A stretch of DNA of 64,000 nt from Nematopogon swammerdamellus (taxonomy: Eukaryota; Arthropoda; Insecta; Lepidoptera; Adelidae), in the NCBI GenBank assembly GCA_946902875.1, contig OX336349.1, positions 17,569,891-17,633,890 on the forward strand, read 5' to 3'. Position 1 is the stretch's first letter. Each line of letters begins with the position of its first letter. Under the pieces are notes generated by a model, which saw nothing but the letters and a program-made list of their open reading frames with translations, did not search any database and was not told the DNA's origin. Both the position numbers and the translations under genes were made by a program. Of the stretch, positions 21,351 through 32,670 are shown one piece after another.

Positions 21351-21541
21351 TAGTGCCACCAGGAAGTTATGATGCGTGGGAAATATGCGCAACTGTCTGC
21401 ATTCCTAAGAAGGGACGTGAACTTGCGGTCGAAAGTTTCTCCTAATTATCGACAAACTTTATATCGAAAGTTGACGTCCCTTCTTAGGAATGCAGACAGT
21501 TGCGCATATTTACCACCCATCATAACTTCCTGGTGGCACTA
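21351..21541. mobile_element. TA-flanked palindromic MITE, 191 bp
   Basis: Arms starting TAGTGCCACCAGGAAGTTAT are mirrored at the right end, with TA on both outer sides (21349-21350 and 21542-21543), as expected for Tc1/mariner-type insertion. The loop is about 30 bases. Confidence 0.8.
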
Positions 21542-21547
21542 TATCTG

Positions 21548-21808
21548 CTAGAGAGCGTTTCAACTAAAAGTTCCCTTCGCCGTTATGTTGGCTCCACTGT
21601 CAGTGTCACTGTCAGTGCATTCGTGTTTCCAGATTGTGAAGATTATATTACCTAATAATGTAATCGGTATTTACCGTATAATTAATACGGTGAATACCGA
21701 TAATTACGGGTAAATCTGTACACATAGCAACCCTCAACGCTGTTTTGACAGATAGACAGTGGAGCCAACATAACGGCGAAGGGAACTTTTAGTTGAAACG
21801 CTCTCTAG
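21548..21808. mobile_element. MITE with 53-bp terminal inverted repeats
   Basis: CTAGAGAGCGTTTCAACTAA and following bases to about 21600 are inverted at 21755-21808. The loop contains a small GGTATT palindrome around AATTAATACGG. It begins six bases after the preceding MITE. Confidence 0.85.
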
Positions 21809-22440
21809 GTGCTAGACTAAGAATAAAAGTAGACCCCAGATGATTATTTTTAAAGCTATTCCTACCCTACCTACCCTCCCCTAAATAGATGTCGCAGATT
21901 AAAGTAACATCGCCATGGAACGTGAGCGTCACGGTGACTTCACAGTTTCGCGGAGCCTTGACCCACTTGCGTGACTTTTTCCATCAGTTAATGATGAAAT
22001 TTTCGAGACTTCGCCCTTGCCCCGAGTTTCGTACTTTTAACGCTGATTACTTTAAAAGCCACAGAAAACTTTTGAACCACTCATTATTACTACTTCGGTG
22101 GTGGTAAGTATGCGTGGCGTCGACACTTCGATGCTCCATTATTATAAGTCACTGCACTGCGACCATTTGTAACTTTTCCAGAGAGTCTTAATTCTGGATG
22201 AGCGTATATGAAAAAAACCGTCCAAGTTCGAGTCGGACTCGCGCAACGAGGTTATCGCAGGACAAAAAAAAATTTAAAAACTCGTTTCTTGTGCCTATTC
22301 CTTTAATTTTTACCCCATAAGTAGGTATTAAAGCTGGCCCCTAGCTATAGGTAACAATAGAAAAAAATTACCGGTCCGTCACACAAAAAAGTTTTAAATT
22401 GCCGATCCGCCACACGAAAAAGTGAGTAAAACTGCCTCTG
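21809..22440. other. No gene recognised
   Basis: Contains an open 72-codon stretch (21889) without supporting features and a short GGCCAAGTGCGAGT-type fragment (22209-22260). Confidence 0.35.
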
Positions 22441-22466
22441 CCCCCCCCCCCCCCCCCCCCCCTCTC

Positions 22467-22511
<45 letters not shown>
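22441..22511. repeat. C22 homopolymer joined to CT microsatellite
   Basis: Twenty-two C residues run directly into CT dinucleotides. Array length may be unreliable in the assembly. Confidence 0.95.
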
Positions 22512-22512
<1 letters not shown>

Positions 22513-23028
22513 CATTGGCCAACGTATTCGGTAAACGTGTAGTGGGCGCTGTCAGAGCATTTGCGAAAACATTGGCCAACGTGTAGAGGCCGCTTAAAAA
22601 CCAAAAAAACTTACAGAAAAAATACATATACTACAATCAACTTACATTTATACTGACGCTGCAATATTTTATGGGCAGGATAACGACCCTCCAGCAGGAT
22701 GAATGATGAATGCTGGCGATTTAAGGTTAACGCGGGCGGAGCCGCAGACATACATAGCAAATTTATCACAATTTTCAATCACTAATCAAACAATACTTCA
22801 GTGTGAAAAGTCAAAGCTTTTACTATTTCGGTCAAGGTTTCCGACAAAAAACTTCCAATAGCCCTTCAACACAATGCATCGTGTCGTCAAGCAAATCCCA
22901 TCTAAAATATTAACTCGAAAACAACCGAACCGTCTTCGATGACATTGAGCGAATGCGACAATAACTACGTTGCCTGGTACAAAATCGGTTACGTGTCATT
23001 GGATCGTGGGTCACCGTGACGTATAATG
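22512..23028. other. No gene recognised
   Basis: GCATTGGCCAACGT occurs near 22513 and, in variant form, near 22572. Nothing coding is supported. Confidence 0.35.
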
Positions 23029-23463
23029 AAAAAAACCGGCCAAGTGCGAGTCGAACTCGCGCACCGAGGGTTCCGTATCGCCATGTCATGGCTAGCGCCA
23101 CTCACGCCATCTATGGCGTGTTATAAAATGCTTCATATATTAGTTAAATGTCATGATTAGTTAAAATGCTTCATAATCTATTCGGTAGATAGCGCGCGCG
23201 CATACACTTTTTGGTTTCTTCTATGGGAACCCACGTGATATTTTTCTTTTTCTTATTTTTATTATTTGTTGTTATATCGGTCATAATAATACATATTCTG
23301 TGAAAATTTCAACGGGCTACCTTACGATTCAAGAGATACAGCCCTCGGACAGACAGACAGACAGACGCACGGACAGACAGACAGACAGATAGACAGACAG
23401 ACAGACACGCAGAGCGGCGGCGTAGGCTTAGTAATAGGGTCCCGTACCGGATACGGAACCCTA
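23029..23463 (+). repeat. GGCCAAGTGCGAGT-type repeat, complete
   Basis: ACCGGCCAAGTGCGAGTCGA start, TCGGTAGATAGCGCGC block, TTGTTATATCGGTCATAATA, a long GACA run (23349-23408), GGTCCCGTACCGGATACGGA end. Confidence 0.85.
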
Positions 23464-23517
23464 AAACACAAATTTAGAATATAGGTACTAGTGTTCTCGC
23501 GGCTTCGCTTCGGATAT

Positions 23518-23618
23518 GTCTGAAAGGTCAGGGCGTTGGCTTCTCTTGCGAGAGGTCCAGGGTTCGAATGCGGTCGGCGTGTACCAATGAGTTTTTCTGA
23601 CGAAAAAATTTACGTGCG
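23518..23618 (+). repeat. Solo SINE-B head, tRNA-like
   Basis: TCAGGGCGTTGGCTTCTCTT, then GGTTCGAATGCGGTCGGCGT (tRNA-type B box), then TACCAATGAGTTTTTCTGAC. It is cut off where an oppositely oriented SINE-A begins. Confidence 0.7.
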
Positions 23619-23919
23619 GGTGAACTAGGTGCCATGTCGGTGCTTCCCTTCATTTCATGTCGGCTACACTAAACTGGACAACACGAACTATTTACATAGC
23701 CGTTTCGACCGACGTTTCATTCAGTGCGGTGGTAGCAACCCGGGCGGGATAAACCCTACCACCTAGTAAGGTAAGAAGGGAAGGGACCTACAGATTTACG
23801 TGGAATCCGAACCACGGTCAGTCTCCAACGGTAGAGCGGTCAGCCATCCAAGTACTGACCGCGTTCAGCGTTGCTTAACAACAGTCGACCGACCGCACCA
23901 CTGAGCTATCGAGGCTGAC
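23619..23919 (-). repeat. SINE-A with complete head, tail missing
   Basis: Minus strand from GTCAGCCTCGATAGCTCAGT at 23919 through a 5S-like core and central domain, truncated at GTTCACC beside the solo SINE-B head. Confidence 0.85.
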
Positions 23920-23929
23920 AAATGATAAA

Positions 23930-24095
23930 CATTGTCCACGGTTTCCATCCGGCTCAGATCAGTGTAGCCGGCACGAAAAGGAAGCGCTGACGTGGCATCC
24001 TACTTCCGACCTTTGTTTCCAACAGAATAACTAACGTGTGCTGGGTTGAGATCAATTGTGTTGGAAGGGGTTGTAACCATGCCAGGCTTCATGAA
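23930..24095 (+). repeat. Old SINE-A tail
   Basis: TCAGTGTAGCCGGCACGAAA, AAGCGCTGACGTGGCATCCT and a degraded tail. It is strongly diverged. Confidence 0.5.
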
Positions 24096-24983
24096 AAAGT
24101 TGGTAGCTAATTAATAACCGATTCTGAATTCTAATAATGGTGGATTTGACATTGAAACGGCAGGCCAGCCACGCGAGTGCGCGACACGTCCGCCCATTAC
24201 TTGCATTACCTACGCCTCTGAGGCCTATCTAGCACGTAAAGTCTGCGACTGGAAAAATATCGAAAAGCAACCATTTTGACGTGATGACGTCACGTCTTAT
24301 AAATTGGTGAACACCGGCTGCACCCACGAAAAAGTGTCACGTTCCATCTGAGCCTGTGTGTGCAAGCGAGAGCGCGTAACAAGCGATAGAGAGGCACAAT
24401 CGGTATAGTCAAAGTTACCATGGAAACGTCTTAAGGCGGTGACAAACGCCAAATACGCAAAACATGCAAAAAGTGCGACAAAGAAGGTCCAAAACTGACC
24501 AATTGACACACATTCAGAAAATTAAAAAAATACCAACCTATATTTTGGTTCCTTACCAACAAAGTGCATTGCTGGTTTTTTTAATAATGAGTAAAAGTAA
24601 GTAATAAACATAAAATTAAAAATATATAAAAAAAGCATGAATTTTTGAAAATCTGTCGTATTATTACAATTTTACAATACCACCGATTCAAAGGTCACAA
24701 AGCTCTGAGAAAACTCTATTCAATTTGTTTTATTATTTTATCCACGAAAGGAGATAAAAATAAAAAACAAAAAACGCCTACATGAAATTATTGACGTAAT
24801 TCTTCAGTCGGAAGGGTAAAATTTTTGCCTTCGTCAATTTAGCAGGCACTTCAATACTAGATACAATTTTAGTTCCGGGCTCGCTTGCTCGCTCCTGCCC
24901 TGCTGCGCCCGCGTGTCGGTCGTCATTTCTGTCTTCTGTGTTTGGATCGAATGGAAAAAAAATAGGTAGGTTAGGTATATTTG

Positions 24984-25363
24984 TACCGTGTGGGATGGTA
25001 ATTTAAAATAATAGCCCCACTGCATCTCTCCCCGTGCATGTCGTAAAAGGCGACTGAGGGATTTTTTTATGTAAACTGACACAGTTTGCTATATCACCTA
25101 TAACATCCGTGATGTCAGCCCATAACACCGGGTGAACTTAGGTGCCATGTCAGTGCTTCCCTTTGGTCGTGCCGGCTACACTAAACTGGACGGAAAATAC
25201 AAACTATTTCGGGATATGACTCCCTTCTTTTTTTCCGTCCAGTTCAGTGAAGCCGGTACGACCGAAGAAAAGCACTGACATAGCACCTACTTCACCAGTT
25301 GTTACGAGCTGACATCTCGGATGTTGTATTGTAGGTGATGTTGCCACCGTGTCATTTTCCGTA
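24984..25363. repeat. SINE-A inserted into another SINE-A
   Basis: A plus-oriented GTACCG head (24984-25061) is interrupted by a minus-oriented, 5'-truncated SINE-A (25062-25209). GGGA appears on both sides, then GGGATATGACTCCCTTCTT resumes and jumps to the TTCCGTCCAGTTCAGTG region (25229-25363) of the host copy. Confidence 0.75.
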
Positions 25364-26439
25364 CCAGTATACAGTACGACCGTATCAGTAATATCTCTCT
25401 TCTGTGGTATCTATCAGTATACGCTCCGGTACGTAACTTGACGGGCGACATGCGTTATACGCATGGCTTTCGTTGGTATAACCACAGAATAACTAATAGG
25501 TACTGTGGTATAACGCTGTCTGCGCTTGAGATGCAAGGACTATAGAACCGTGCCTAAATAAAAGTAGCCTAGCAACAGCGGCGCGCTGCGGAGCGGGGGC
25601 GGCGGCGGCGGCGGCACTGTGGTGGCGCGGAGCCATAGTAAAAGAAGACGAGTAAGATAACTGGAGGCCATTTTTAAAATAACTACCTACGCTGCGCCGA
25701 GCCTCCAGGGATGTCACAACTCACAACACTAACACAATTGACAGGCAGTGAGCCCATCATGGTGGAAATGCTATTCTTTAAAATTATTATGTACATTTAT
25801 GTATTTTTTATTTATAGACCAAGAGCCAGCTCCCAAAATTTTACTCTAACAGAATATATGAGTTGTCATAGATTTATTATTTTCTGTATTTTCGATAGAC
25901 AGTGAACGATGTTATTTTGATGTTTGAGCCCTTAACAACGATACCCCACTCAATAATCGGATGCTTAGTTCTGGCGCTACGGTGGAACATACGTAAAAAC
26001 AAACATACACATACATAAATTGCTAAAAAGATAACCCTTCATTTTTGCTTCGCGCAGTCGGGTAAAAATTTATTTTAACTTTAACCTCCCAAAAATTTAT
26101 GCAATGTCAAAATTCAACTTTAACTCACGTCCGTCTTTGGACAACCATTTCGTAGTCGCGGACGATGAAGAGAATTAATAAGTGGGCAAAAAATTTATAA
26201 CTATAAAAATTATAGAAAATATATTTAGAATTATAGATTAATATAATTATTAATCTTAATAAAAAAATTATCAAATAAATAATTTTAAAATGTATTTATT
26301 AATTTTGTTTTATTATTACTTAATAACTTATATTTTTATTTTTGTTGGTTGGTCGCTAGCAGTCATGAAAGTGTCCGCGGTAGGAGCTGTGGCCATTTAT
26401 AGAAGACAAAACCGCGCGAAATTGCGTTGTGCGTGGTAT

Positions 26440-27190
26440 CTCTAACAAGTCTGAACAAGTCGACAACCGCGGGCCCGCGCGCGGCGCGGCCTTCGTGTGC
26501 GTGCGCCGCGCGGCCGCGCCCGATGCCGGGGTTCGCGAATGGTTTTTGCAGCTATTACCTAGTAAATTCCTTCGCTTAGTACCTACTCGTATTAATAACT
26601 TACATAATTTAACTACATACTTTAATAATATTTTTTATGTTACTTACCTTTCGATGGCAGCAGGTAATGAGAATAATGTTAACTCGCGATTCGAGCCTGA
26701 TCTATTCATGCAGCCGCGTACACACTGCAGAAACGCGGAGCCATTATGTTAGTGCAATAAAATAAAATTCGAATAATAATACTTTCTATCGGGAAGCGGC
26801 AGGCGGCGCGGCGGCAGGCAGCGGCCGTCACGTGGTGTGCGTCACCGAGCGCGGGGGCGGGGCGACCATCACTGACTACGCGCGAGAGACAGTGAGAATG
26901 CATGTAGTGGTTGTGTACAGACAGCGTGCGCAGGCGCGCGCTTGTGTGAGTGCGAAATCGGCGCGTTTGTATGAAGACGGCTAACTTGTGTGGTTTAACT
27001 ATGGCGGAGCGGAGACGACGCGGCGGCGCGGCGCGGAGGAGCGGCGGCGCGGCGCGGAGGAGCGGCGGCGGCGCGCGCGGCGTTTCATTCGTAGAGCGGC
27101 TTTGTTTTTGTTATTGCTACCGCACCCCACCGCACCGTGCCATGCTGCCGCCGCGCGCGCCGCGCGCGCCGGCCGGTACCTATGTTGCTA
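26440..27190. promoter_or_regulatory. CpG-rich block
   Basis: Three dense patches (26455-26540, 26785-26885, 27000-27175) rich in GCGCGGCGC stand out from AT-rich flanks. Open stretches here (107 and 87-99 codons) follow from low stop-codon density in GC-rich repeats. It could be an unmethylated promoter or 5' UTR exon, or cargo of the surrounding element. No TATA box or clear donor was identified. Confidence 0.35.
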
Positions 27191-27442
27191 TGATATTTGC
27201 CATACATACCTAAATGCCTATCTACCTATTACCTACCTACCTATTTTTATTTTAGTTTTCATCGATAGTCTATTTAGAGGTTTATAAAAAGTGGTAAGTA
27301 CATGAACTAAAATAATTTGGAAGAAATTACAATAAAATGTTATTTAGGTAAAATAATAAAAAATAAAAAATTAGAATCACGCATCAGTTACATAAGCCAC
27401 AATCATTTTAACAATTAAAATAATAAAAAAGCAAAAAAAAAA

Positions 27443-27515
27443 AACATACGAAAGTGGGATTCGAACCCCGAACCATCAACTCTTTAGGCTGATAGCGACA
27501 AACTACGCTAAATGT
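27443..27515 (-). other. tRNA-like sequence
   Basis: Minus strand contains TTTAGCGTAGTTTGTCGC (weak A box), a five-pair stem around ATCAG/TTGAT with an oversized nine-base loop, and GGGGTTCGAATCCCAC (a good T-arm/B box), followed by a T12 run. The anticodon loop is not canonical, so it is more likely a tRNA-derived relic or SINE head than a working tRNA. Confidence 0.4.
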
Positions 27516-27789
27516 GACTTGAACGTGCGAAGCGAAATTAGCAGTCGCATGGTACATTATGTAGAATTCCCGAATGCTCAAGGTCGTTGGCGTTTGTCAC
27601 GGCCTTAAGAAGTAAAACTGTCAAGATCAGACAACATTAGTTTATTGATGGCCAGTCACAAGATGATTAATCTTTCTACTGGAAATATAATTACTGATCT
27701 TTTCTCTATGTACTACGATTATTCCACGTCATCACGTAAAACTATCATCCGTAAACCGTCTTTACAGACAACCAATTTTTCTTATGATT

Positions 27790-27985
27790 AAAAAGTAAAA
27801 AATAATTTCCATTTACTCACTTGAAGTAGTCGGGGTCCCGCTAAGTAAATTCCCGCGATGCTCTGAATTTTTATATTTCATTTACTTAGCTGTCCCCCGA
27901 CTTCTTTAAGTAAGTAAACGGAAATTATTTTTTACTTTTTAAGGGTCGGGGTTTTTTTAATTTGTAATTAAAAAACCCCGACCCT
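27790..27985. repeat. Foldback with GGTCGGGGTTTTT repeat
   Basis: Arms 27790-27860 and 27880-27950 (AAAAAGTAAAAAATAATTTC) form an inverted pair around CCCGCTAAGTAAATT. A second short palindrome GGGTCGGGGTTTTTTTAATT follows to 27985. Related strings occur at 36240-36400 and 50930-50950. Confidence 0.7.
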
Positions 27986-28303
27986 TAGGATCACCGCTTT
28001 CCCCCAGTCGCACGCTGAAAGCTCACCATGATCTGAGACCGGCTGGACACCACCCGCACGCCCTCACGCCCGCCGGCTGAACGTTACTGCTGAACCACCC
28101 CACTGTCTAATGGCGGATAGAAAAATAACACGCTAAGTGTAATCGATCATCTCCTGGGTAACAACAATAATTAATTACATTGTATTTCTCAAAACAAAAG
28201 TGCCAGCGCGACGATATTGCTGATTTGTTTTTTCAGATTTTAGTTTGGGCCACAGAGCAAGAAACCACATCGGTCTCTCTTCCCGCTAGTAATATACAGA
28301 ATA

Positions 28304-29415
28304 CAGGCTGTTCGGCACATGGACCGACAAATTTTTTTTGTAGGTAAGTGGGGTCATTTGCAAGATTTTGACCTATGACACATTTTGTCTGGTGTCACGT
28401 GGTATCGAGATACGATTTTTTTTCTTTATTTTTGAAAATTACCAAAATCTCAGCTTTAACCCCTTGTAACTTTTTTGTTTATGATTATATCTGCACGAAA
28501 TAAAATGTATATGGTTTTACGATGTATTCTTGTTCTAGGAAAAATATAATTTGATGAATTTAATACCATGAAAAGGACTTATGACCTCCCAAAGTCCCAA
28601 AGACGAGTAAAAATATGACAGAATCTTAATTTCTTAATTCATTTAAAACGGCCAGCAATTGAGAGCTTTATTTTCATTTAAAAAGTTTGTTAGTTTATGC
28701 CCTTTCCAACGATATACCACATGTCATACAAATCATTCACTATGTGGCCAAAATTAGGGATAGTTTGCAAGAGTCTAAACATTTAACAATGGAAGCAGTA
28801 GTAGTTGGAATTGGAATTGAACAGCATCCGCGCGACCGTTACATGTTCTAAATTTGAAAATGCTTCTGAAAACGCTCTCAATAAGTCGATAAGGTAGCCC
28901 TGTTACAAAGTTATTGTCGTTCTGTTCTGGTCTCTGTCCCTAATTTTGGCCACATAGTGAAATATTTTTATGGCATGTGGTATACCGTTGGAAAGGGCAT
29001 AAACTAGCGAACTTTTTAAAAGAAAATGAAGCTTTCAAATTGCTGCCAGTTTTTTTTTAATGAATTAAGAAATTAAGATTCTGCCATATTTTTACTCGTC
29101 TTTGGGACTTTGGGAGGTCATAAGTCCATTTCATGGTAATAACTTCATCAAATGATATTTTTCCTAGAACAATAATACATCGTAAAAACGCACGTATTCG
29201 TGCAGATATAATCATAAACAAAAAAGTTACAAAGGGTTAAAGCTGAGATTTTGGTAATTTTCAAAAATAAAGAAAAAAATTGTATTAAACGAATTAAATG
29301 TCGTTGTATCTCGATACCACGTGACACCAGACAAAAGGTGTCATAGGTCAAAACCTTGCAAATGACCCCACTTACCTACAAAAAAAATTTGTCGGTCCAT
29401 GTGCCGAACATCCTG
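28304..29415. mobile_element. TA-flanked foldback element, 1112 bp
   Basis: Arms of about 455-480 bp start CAGGCTGTTCGGCACATGGA and are inverted at the right end (28304-28759 and 28938-29415), with TA on both flanks. The loop of about 180 bases is noncoding. TA duplication and terminal sequence suggest a Tc1/mariner-related non-autonomous foldback. The same arm sequence bounds 33095-38132. Confidence 0.85.
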
Positions 29416-29417
29416 TA

Positions 29418-30370
29418 TATTCGGTGGTACAGGAGCGACTACTGTATTCAGTGGGGGCTGCGGGGGGAGACGGTTTATAATAGGTAGGCCGTCGCCCGTA
29501 TAATATATACATAATAATTATATCAATCATTACTAATAATAATAGATCTGTAAAGGATGGTCATGAAGTAAGATACTTTCTTTGTTTTATGAGATATTGC
29601 GTTTGTGGACTCTATGTATGATACTAAAACTAAATTGACCATTTTTAGAAATCTTTTCTGTATGTTCCTCCATAACTCTTAAGCCGATCGTCAAAATTCG
29701 CAACTGGTTACGAAAAAAGAATAACTGGTTGTGAATCGCAGTTACGAAAACGTCCGGAGGGGACACGGAGACCTAACTGCTGCGTGACTCGTTGGAACGA
29801 TCGTGCCAAGGTGAGACGTAACTAGCCTGTCGCCCTCACCTTGCCCTTATACCTGAGTCGCCCATATACCTATTATTGAAAAATAATGAATAAGTAACTT
29901 TTTAATGGTTATTTAAAATTAATGGCGAAAAACTATTAAAGTAAATTCTTAACACAAACTTATCATGTGCAGCTTTTCAAGTATTTTCCTAACATTGCTT
30001 GCATCGATACAAAAATCGGAGTTCGCTGACACAGGATCCAATACTGCGACGACGTAATATCCATATACTTCCCCGTCCTACTGTCTCCTTGCGTACACTC
30101 ACTCGCTGAAACTTCGATAGAAAGAAAACTTTTTTTATGTAAACCAACATGGGTGCTGTGCGGTGCTGTGGGAGAGACCATTGGTGCAGTAGACAGAGCC
30201 AAAAACACCTCTCCTCGCGAAGCCACGCTCAGTTAGGTGCCATGCCAGCAGATTTGTGGACTGTTGCTAGGCTGTCTAGCCTGTTAATACGACTTTTGGA
30301 GACACCACTCGCCGGAAGACAGTTCCACGCCCTAACGGTGCGACAAAGAACGTTAGGTATTTATTTTTTA
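29418..30370. other. No gene recognised; old repeat pieces
   Basis: Holds an inverse copy (29565-29700) of the repeat at 44735-44930, a degraded SINE-C fragment on the minus strand (29768-29870), and a LINE-like phrase (30150-30350, GAGCCAAAAACACCTCTCCT, AGTTCCACGCCCTAACGGTG). A minus-strand stretch at 29965-30080 reads VYGYYVVAVLDPVSANSDF but lacks convincing splice sites. Confidence 0.4.
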
Positions 30371-30561
30371 TTTTTATGGAAACTGACACGGTTGGCTACA
30401 TAACCTACAACATCCGTGATGTCAGCCCATAACAACCGGGTGAACTTGGTGCCACGTCAGTGCTTCCCTTCGGTCGTGCCGGCTACACTGAACTGGACGG
30501 AAAACACGAACTATTTACATAGCCGTTTCGACCGACGTTTTATTCAGTGCGGTGGTACCAA
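30371..30561 (-). repeat. SINE-A body, 5' truncated
   Basis: A-tract at 30371, then tail and central domain to GTTGGTACCACCGCACTGAA. Confidence 0.85.
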
Positions 30562-30689
30562 CACTTATTATTTTTTTATTATCAAAAATTAGGAATATTT
30601 TGTGGGTGAGTGTACATCGCGTGCTGTGCGACTGCGTCAGTTGTGTCACAGCAGGTGAGCAAAGAATTAAAACTATAGAAGGGGTTTCC

Positions 30690-31095
30690 TCGACCTATGC
30701 AGCCGGCACAACCAAAGGGATGCACTGACACTTGTACCGTGTGGGGCCGGTACTTTAAAAGAATAGCCCCACCGCATCTCTTCCCATGCATGTCGTAAAA
30801 GGTGACTAAGGGATATGACTCATTTCTTATATTACTAGGTGGTAGGGTTTAACCCGCCCGGGGTGGTACCACCGCACTGAATGAAAGGTCGGTTGAAACG
30901 GCTATGTAAATAGTTTGTGTTTTCCGTCCAGTTCAATGTAGCCGGCACGACCGAAGGGCACCTAGTTCACCCGGTGTTATGGGCTGACATCACGGATGTT
31001 GTGGTGATGTAGCCAACCGTGTCAGTATCCATAAAAAAAACATGGCACCTAGTACACCGAATTGTAATGAGCTGACATCACAGATGTAGTATGAT
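30690..31095 (+). repeat. Nested SINE-A pair
   Basis: An older SINE-A is split at GCACTGACA|CATGGCACC by a younger copy with GTACCG head (30734-31040, ending in A8). The older copy resumes at 31041 and decays by 31095. Confidence 0.8.
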
Positions 31096-31230
31096 ATGAC
31101 TGTGTATGGTGTTAGTATTTTACTTATGTCCGCCCCATGCGTTTCTTCACATCCCAAAGGTTAGAATGTAAAGAAAGCTGCGCAGTATTAAGCTCGCCTT
31201 TTATGTTTATAGATGCACAATAGTATATTT

Positions 31231-31594
31231 GTCAGCCTCGGTAGCTCAGTGGTGCGGTCGGTCGATTGTTGTTAAGCACACCTGGGCGCAGTCAGTACTT
31301 GGATGGGTGACCGCTTGGTTGGAGGCTGACCGTGGTTCGGATTCCACGTTAAACTGTAGGTCTCTTCCCTTCTTACCTTACTAGGTGGTAGGGTTTAACC
31401 CGCCCGGGTTGGTACCAACGCACTGAATGAAACGTCGTCGGTCGAAACGGATATGTGAATAGTTCGTGTTCGTGTAGGTAGCCGTAGCTGAAATGAAGGG
31501 AAGCACTGACATGGCACCTAGTTCACCCGGTGTTATGGGCTGACATCACGGATGTAGGTGATGTAGTCAACCGTGTGAGATTCCATAAAAAAAA
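31231..31594 (+). repeat. SINE-A, full length
   Basis: GTCAGCCTCGGTAGCTCAGT, GTTGTTAAGCACACCTGGGC, AGTACTTGGATGGGTGACCG, closing GGAGGCTGAC, GTGGTTCGGATTCCACG, central domain, tail and an A8 tract. Confidence 0.9.
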
Positions 31595-31962
31595 TATTTT
31601 GACTTGATTTGCATGTTAATTCAAATCAATTCAAAATGCTGGAAGAGCTAGTTCCAGCATTTTAAATTCATTTGGGTATTGGTCTCATACCGCGCAGTTT
31701 AACTTGGCAGACGGAGCATTCTTAATTTATGAACTAACATTATTTTCCACGTAAAAGAACTCTTTCCGAATATAGACGGAGTATTTTCTGATTTGTTTTC
31801 GTATTCTTGATCTAATCGAACAGTTTTTTATTTACGACGCTTTCTGATTCAAGGCAGCTTGGGAGAGCGTAGAATTCGGAAAGATGTTCTTTTAAACACA
31901 ATTCTTGAAAATAAAATCTAATTTCGAAGTGAAAATTTACTGAAGAAAAACAGAAAGAAAAA

Positions 31963-32205
31963 TAACTGTAGGTACCTTCCCTTTACTTTATTAAATAGGG
32001 TTCATCGCGTCTGAATTGGTACCACCGCACTGATTGAACGGTCGGTCGATGCGGTTATCTAAATTTTGTTTTCTGTCCAGGTCAGTGTAGCTGGCGCGAC
32101 CAAAGGGAATCACTGACATGGCACCTAGTTCATCAAGGTGGCAAGGTAGTTCATCACGTGTGTTGTAGCTGGTGTGATGTAGCCAACTATTGTCAGGTCC
32201 CATGT
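31963..32205 (+). repeat. Old SINE-A body
   Basis: AATTGGTACCACCGCACTGA and CAGTGTAGCTGGCGCGACCA blocks with many substitutions and a missing A tail. Confidence 0.65.
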
Positions 32206-32311
32206 CAAGTGCGACTCGACCTCGCGTGGAGAGGGTTCCGTACGATTCAGTTTTCCGTGAGAACTTTTAGGTTTTCCTGTAAACTATAAGAGATACCTTA
32301 TATTCCCTATT

Positions 32312-32670
32312 TTTAGGGTTCCGTATCCGGTACGGGACCCTATTACTAAGCCTACGCCGTCTGTCTATCTGTCGGTCTGTTTGTCTGTCTGTCTGTCCGA
32401 GGGCTGATATCTTATGAAGCGTAATAGGTAGCCCGTTGAAATTTTCACAGAATATGTGTTATTATGGCCGATATAACAACAAATAATAAAAATAAAAATA
32501 AGAAAAAGTTAAAAATTCACAGGGGCCCCCATAAAATAAACTAAAAAGTGTATGCGCGCCATCTACCAACAGTATGAAGCATTTTAACTAATCATGAATT
32601 TTTGACTACAGTCTAATTTGAAGCATTTCACAATACACGCAATGGATGGCGTGAGACCATGACATGGTTA
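32312..32670 (-). repeat. GGCCAAGTGCGAGT-type repeat, 3' portion
   Basis: Begins with GGGTTCCGTATCCGGTACGG, inverted GACA run, TTTTCACAGAATATGTGTTA and TGTATGCGCGCCATCTACC. Ends near CATGACATGG. A short plus-oriented piece (32206-32260) and a related GACAGACAAGAGAGTGATCC repeat (32700-32885) flank it. Confidence 0.8.

Larger units (their letters stand above)
24277..27785. mobile_element. Possible 3.5-kb element with dispersed terminal sequences
   Basis: The left part (24277-24420: GACGTGATGACGTCACGTC, AACACCGGCTGCACCCACGA, AAGTGTCACGTTCCATCTGA) and right part (27717-27785: CACGTCATCACGTAAAACTA, TTTACAGACAACCAATTTTT) both recur joined together at 38438-38680. A 22-base segment at 24429-24450 is inverted at 27589-27610. 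The interior holds nested SINEs, a CpG-rich block and a tRNA-like sequence. No transposase is visible. One element is inferred, not proven. Confidence 0.45.

Noticed and set aside
22394..22627. 77-codon minus-strand frame
   Set aside because: Half of it is the C22/CT microsatellite (Gly and Arg-Glu repeats).
26429..27287. Open frames of 87-107 codons in the CpG-rich block
   Set aside because: Arg/Gly/Ala-rich translation in overlapping frames is explained by GC-rich repeats; no splice or family support.
27443..27515. Functional tRNA gene
   Set aside because: Good T-arm and T-run terminator, but the anticodon loop has nine bases and the acceptor stem is not evident.
29965..30226. Exon reading VYGYYVVAVLDPVSANSDF on the minus strand
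   Set aside because: The alternative frame is also open, and neither acceptor nor donor is convincing; kept only as a remark.
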